8,998 bases of DNA from the NCBI GenBank assembly GCA_021647535.1, contig JAKIUO010000122.1, forward strand, positions 1 through 8,998. The letters run 5' to 3'. A program made the translations under genes and the position numbers. This document shows, in pieces, positions 8,466 to 8,998 of this stretch (position 1 is its first letter; every line of letters begins with the position of its first letter). Under the pieces are notes generated by a model. It made no database searches, was not told the origin of the DNA, and saw nothing but the letters and a program-made list of their open reading frames with translations. The DNA is from Hyphomicrobiaceae bacterium (GTDB lineage: Bacteria > Pseudomonadota > Alphaproteobacteria > Rhizobiales > JAKIUO01).

Positions 8466-8487
8466 GGACCCGAAAGCTTTTCGGTCC
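8466..8487 (-). promoter_or_regulatory. Hairpin in the leader of the first ompA-like gene
   Basis: CCGAAA (8470-8475) pairs with TTTCGG (8479-8484) around a 3-nt loop. GGA (8466-8468) and TCC (8485-8487) extend the stem past a one-base bulge. It sits between the shared element and the ribosome-binding site, about 29 bp before the start codon. It could stabilise the mRNA or affect translation. Confidence 0.4.
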
Positions 8488-8500
8488 GCTTGTAAATCAA

Positions 8501-8521
8501 TTGGAAGGGCCAGAGCGTTTT
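8501..8521 (-). promoter_or_regulatory. Shared upstream element, copy before the first ompA-like gene
   Basis: The plus strand reads TGGAAGGGCCAGAGC from 8502, 65 bp from the start codon at 8437. This is the reference copy for the element that recurs at 7091, 4258 and 3156. Its regulatory role is inferred from recurrence at similar positions upstream of genes of one cluster. Confidence 0.5.
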
Positions 8522-8609
8522 GCGGGGCGGGGGGAGGAGAAAAAGATGGAATCTACACAGAGGTTTTGTGGGAACACAATGCCATTGAGCGATAAATTGA
8601 GAGGTGCGA

Positions 8610-8754
8610 ACTTGCTTTGCAAGTGGGCTATCGCCCACACCCATTTGGGAGGAGACCTCCCAAACCCTCCCTTGATTGATTTTAAAGATAGAAAAACGGG
8701 GGTCTGGAGGGCGTTCCTCCAGCGGGTTTTAGGGCTGGCCCCGTCGCGTAGCGA
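8610..8754. repeat. Cluster of five palindromes (REP-like intergenic element)
   Basis: Perfect stems, in order: ACTTGC/GCAAGT (8610-8624); GTGGGC/GCCCAC (8623-8638), overlapping the first by two bases; TTTGGGAGG/CCTCCCAAA (8644-8664); CTGGAGG/CCTCCAG (8704-8722); and TCGC/GCGA (8744-8754). On the minus strand five T (8692-8696) lie 7 nt past the CTGGAGG stem, so that part may end transcription of the gene at 8779. Closely spaced palindromes in a non-coding spacer are typical of dispersed intergenic repeat families. Confidence 0.55.
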
Positions 8755-8778
8755 GTTTGTGCCGCAATACTGTCCCGC

Positions 8779-8998
8779 TTATTTCTTGCCGATCATGGTG
8801 ATGGTGGTTGTGTTGATGGTTGGGTTGGCCTTGTCGAGGTCCGCTTTAAAGATGACTTCGATAGGGATATCAAGGACGCCAACGCGCAGCGGGCGGATAG
8901 GGATCATGACCTGTTGGTGGGGGGCAATCACCATACCGGTGAACAAATCTGGATCTGGGGAGATCGCCAGAGTTTCAAAGCTTTCGCCCATGCGTATA
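8779..8998 (-). CDS. C-terminal part of an unrecognised gene, cut by the window edge
   Basis: The frame is open from a TAA stop at 8779-8781 to the right edge. The Met codon at 8991 need not be the start, because the codons beyond it are also open. The visible 70-odd residues are rich in Val, Ile and Thr with Pro: PDLFTGMVIAPHQQVMIPI, then IPIEVIFKADLDK and a TTTITMIGKK end. This alternation suggests beta strands, perhaps a beta-sandwich domain of an exported protein. No family is recognised. It lies in the same orientation as the rest of the cluster and is separated from it by 341 bp. Confidence 0.6.
   Translation of the reverse strand, partial: IRMGESFETLAISPDPDLFTGMVIAPHQQVMIPIRPLRVGVLDIPIEVIFKADLDKANPTINTTTITMIGKK

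Larger units (their letters stand above)
8438..8778. other. 341-bp intergenic region with leader, promoter-proximal element and hairpin cluster
   Basis: No convincing gene was seen. From the ompA-like gene outward it contains the ribosome-binding site, a leader hairpin (8466-8487), the shared element (8501-8521), a G-rich purine tract (8524-8539), about 70 bp without notable structure, and a cluster of palindromes (8610-8754). The end of the next gene follows at 8779. Confidence 0.6.

Noticed and set aside
8524..8539. Possible G-quadruplex in the G-rich tract
   Set aside because: There are only two long G runs plus short GG pairs, not four separated runs of three or more, so a stable intramolecular quadruplex is not well supported.
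8450..8644. Minus-strand small open frame of 64 codons before the first ompA-like gene
   Set aside because: It overlaps the shared element, a leader hairpin and part of the palindrome cluster. The peptide has no recognisable feature and it lies in an obviously regulatory spacer.

Overview
The window looks like a chromosomal segment of a Gram-negative alphaproteobacterium. The evidence is several Sec signal peptides ending in AxA, OmpA-type domains that bind diaminopimelate peptidoglycan, moderate GC content, and sequence style like marine Hyphomicrobiales such as Cohaesibacter (a low-confidence guess). Every credible gene is on the minus strand, so transcription runs from high to low coordinates. 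No tRNA, rRNA, CRISPR array or transposase was seen.

In transcription order the window holds: the 3' end of an unrecognised gene (8779 to the right edge); a 341-bp spacer with a cluster of hairpins; an OmpA-family protein with a long C-terminal extension (7355-8437); a 331-bp spacer with a terminator-like long hairpin; a second OmpA-family protein with a Tyr/Gly/Ser/His-rich region (6259-7023); a 251-bp spacer with a tandem repeat and hairpins; a subtilisin-type S8 protease (4286-6007); a trypsin/V8-type S1 protease (3198-4217); a third OmpA-family protein (2298-3080); an exported protein with a possible FlgO/LpoB/CsgG-like fold (1055-2134); a strong terminator; and a membrane-anchored protein with a possible related fold (62-952).

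All seven complete proteins are predicted to be exported or anchored outside the cytoplasm. Three should bind peptidoglycan, two are proteases of unrelated folds with intact catalytic triads, and two are possible periplasmic assembly or lipoprotein-cofactor-like proteins. There is no cytoplasmic enzyme, regulator or transporter among them. The set reads as a dedicated envelope module, possibly peptidoglycan-anchored scaffolds with a proteolytic arm. That joint function is inference.

Two shared signals support treating the set as one unit. A 15-bp element with consensus TGGAARNNCCAGAGC (plus-strand reading) lies 41-76 bp upstream of the start codons of all three ompA-like genes and the S1 protease gene, with a degenerate version upstream of the S8 gene. 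A short peptide motif, Ile-Asn followed by paired Leu/Ile, recurs outside the catalytic or binding domains of four of the proteins, with a looser match in a fifth.
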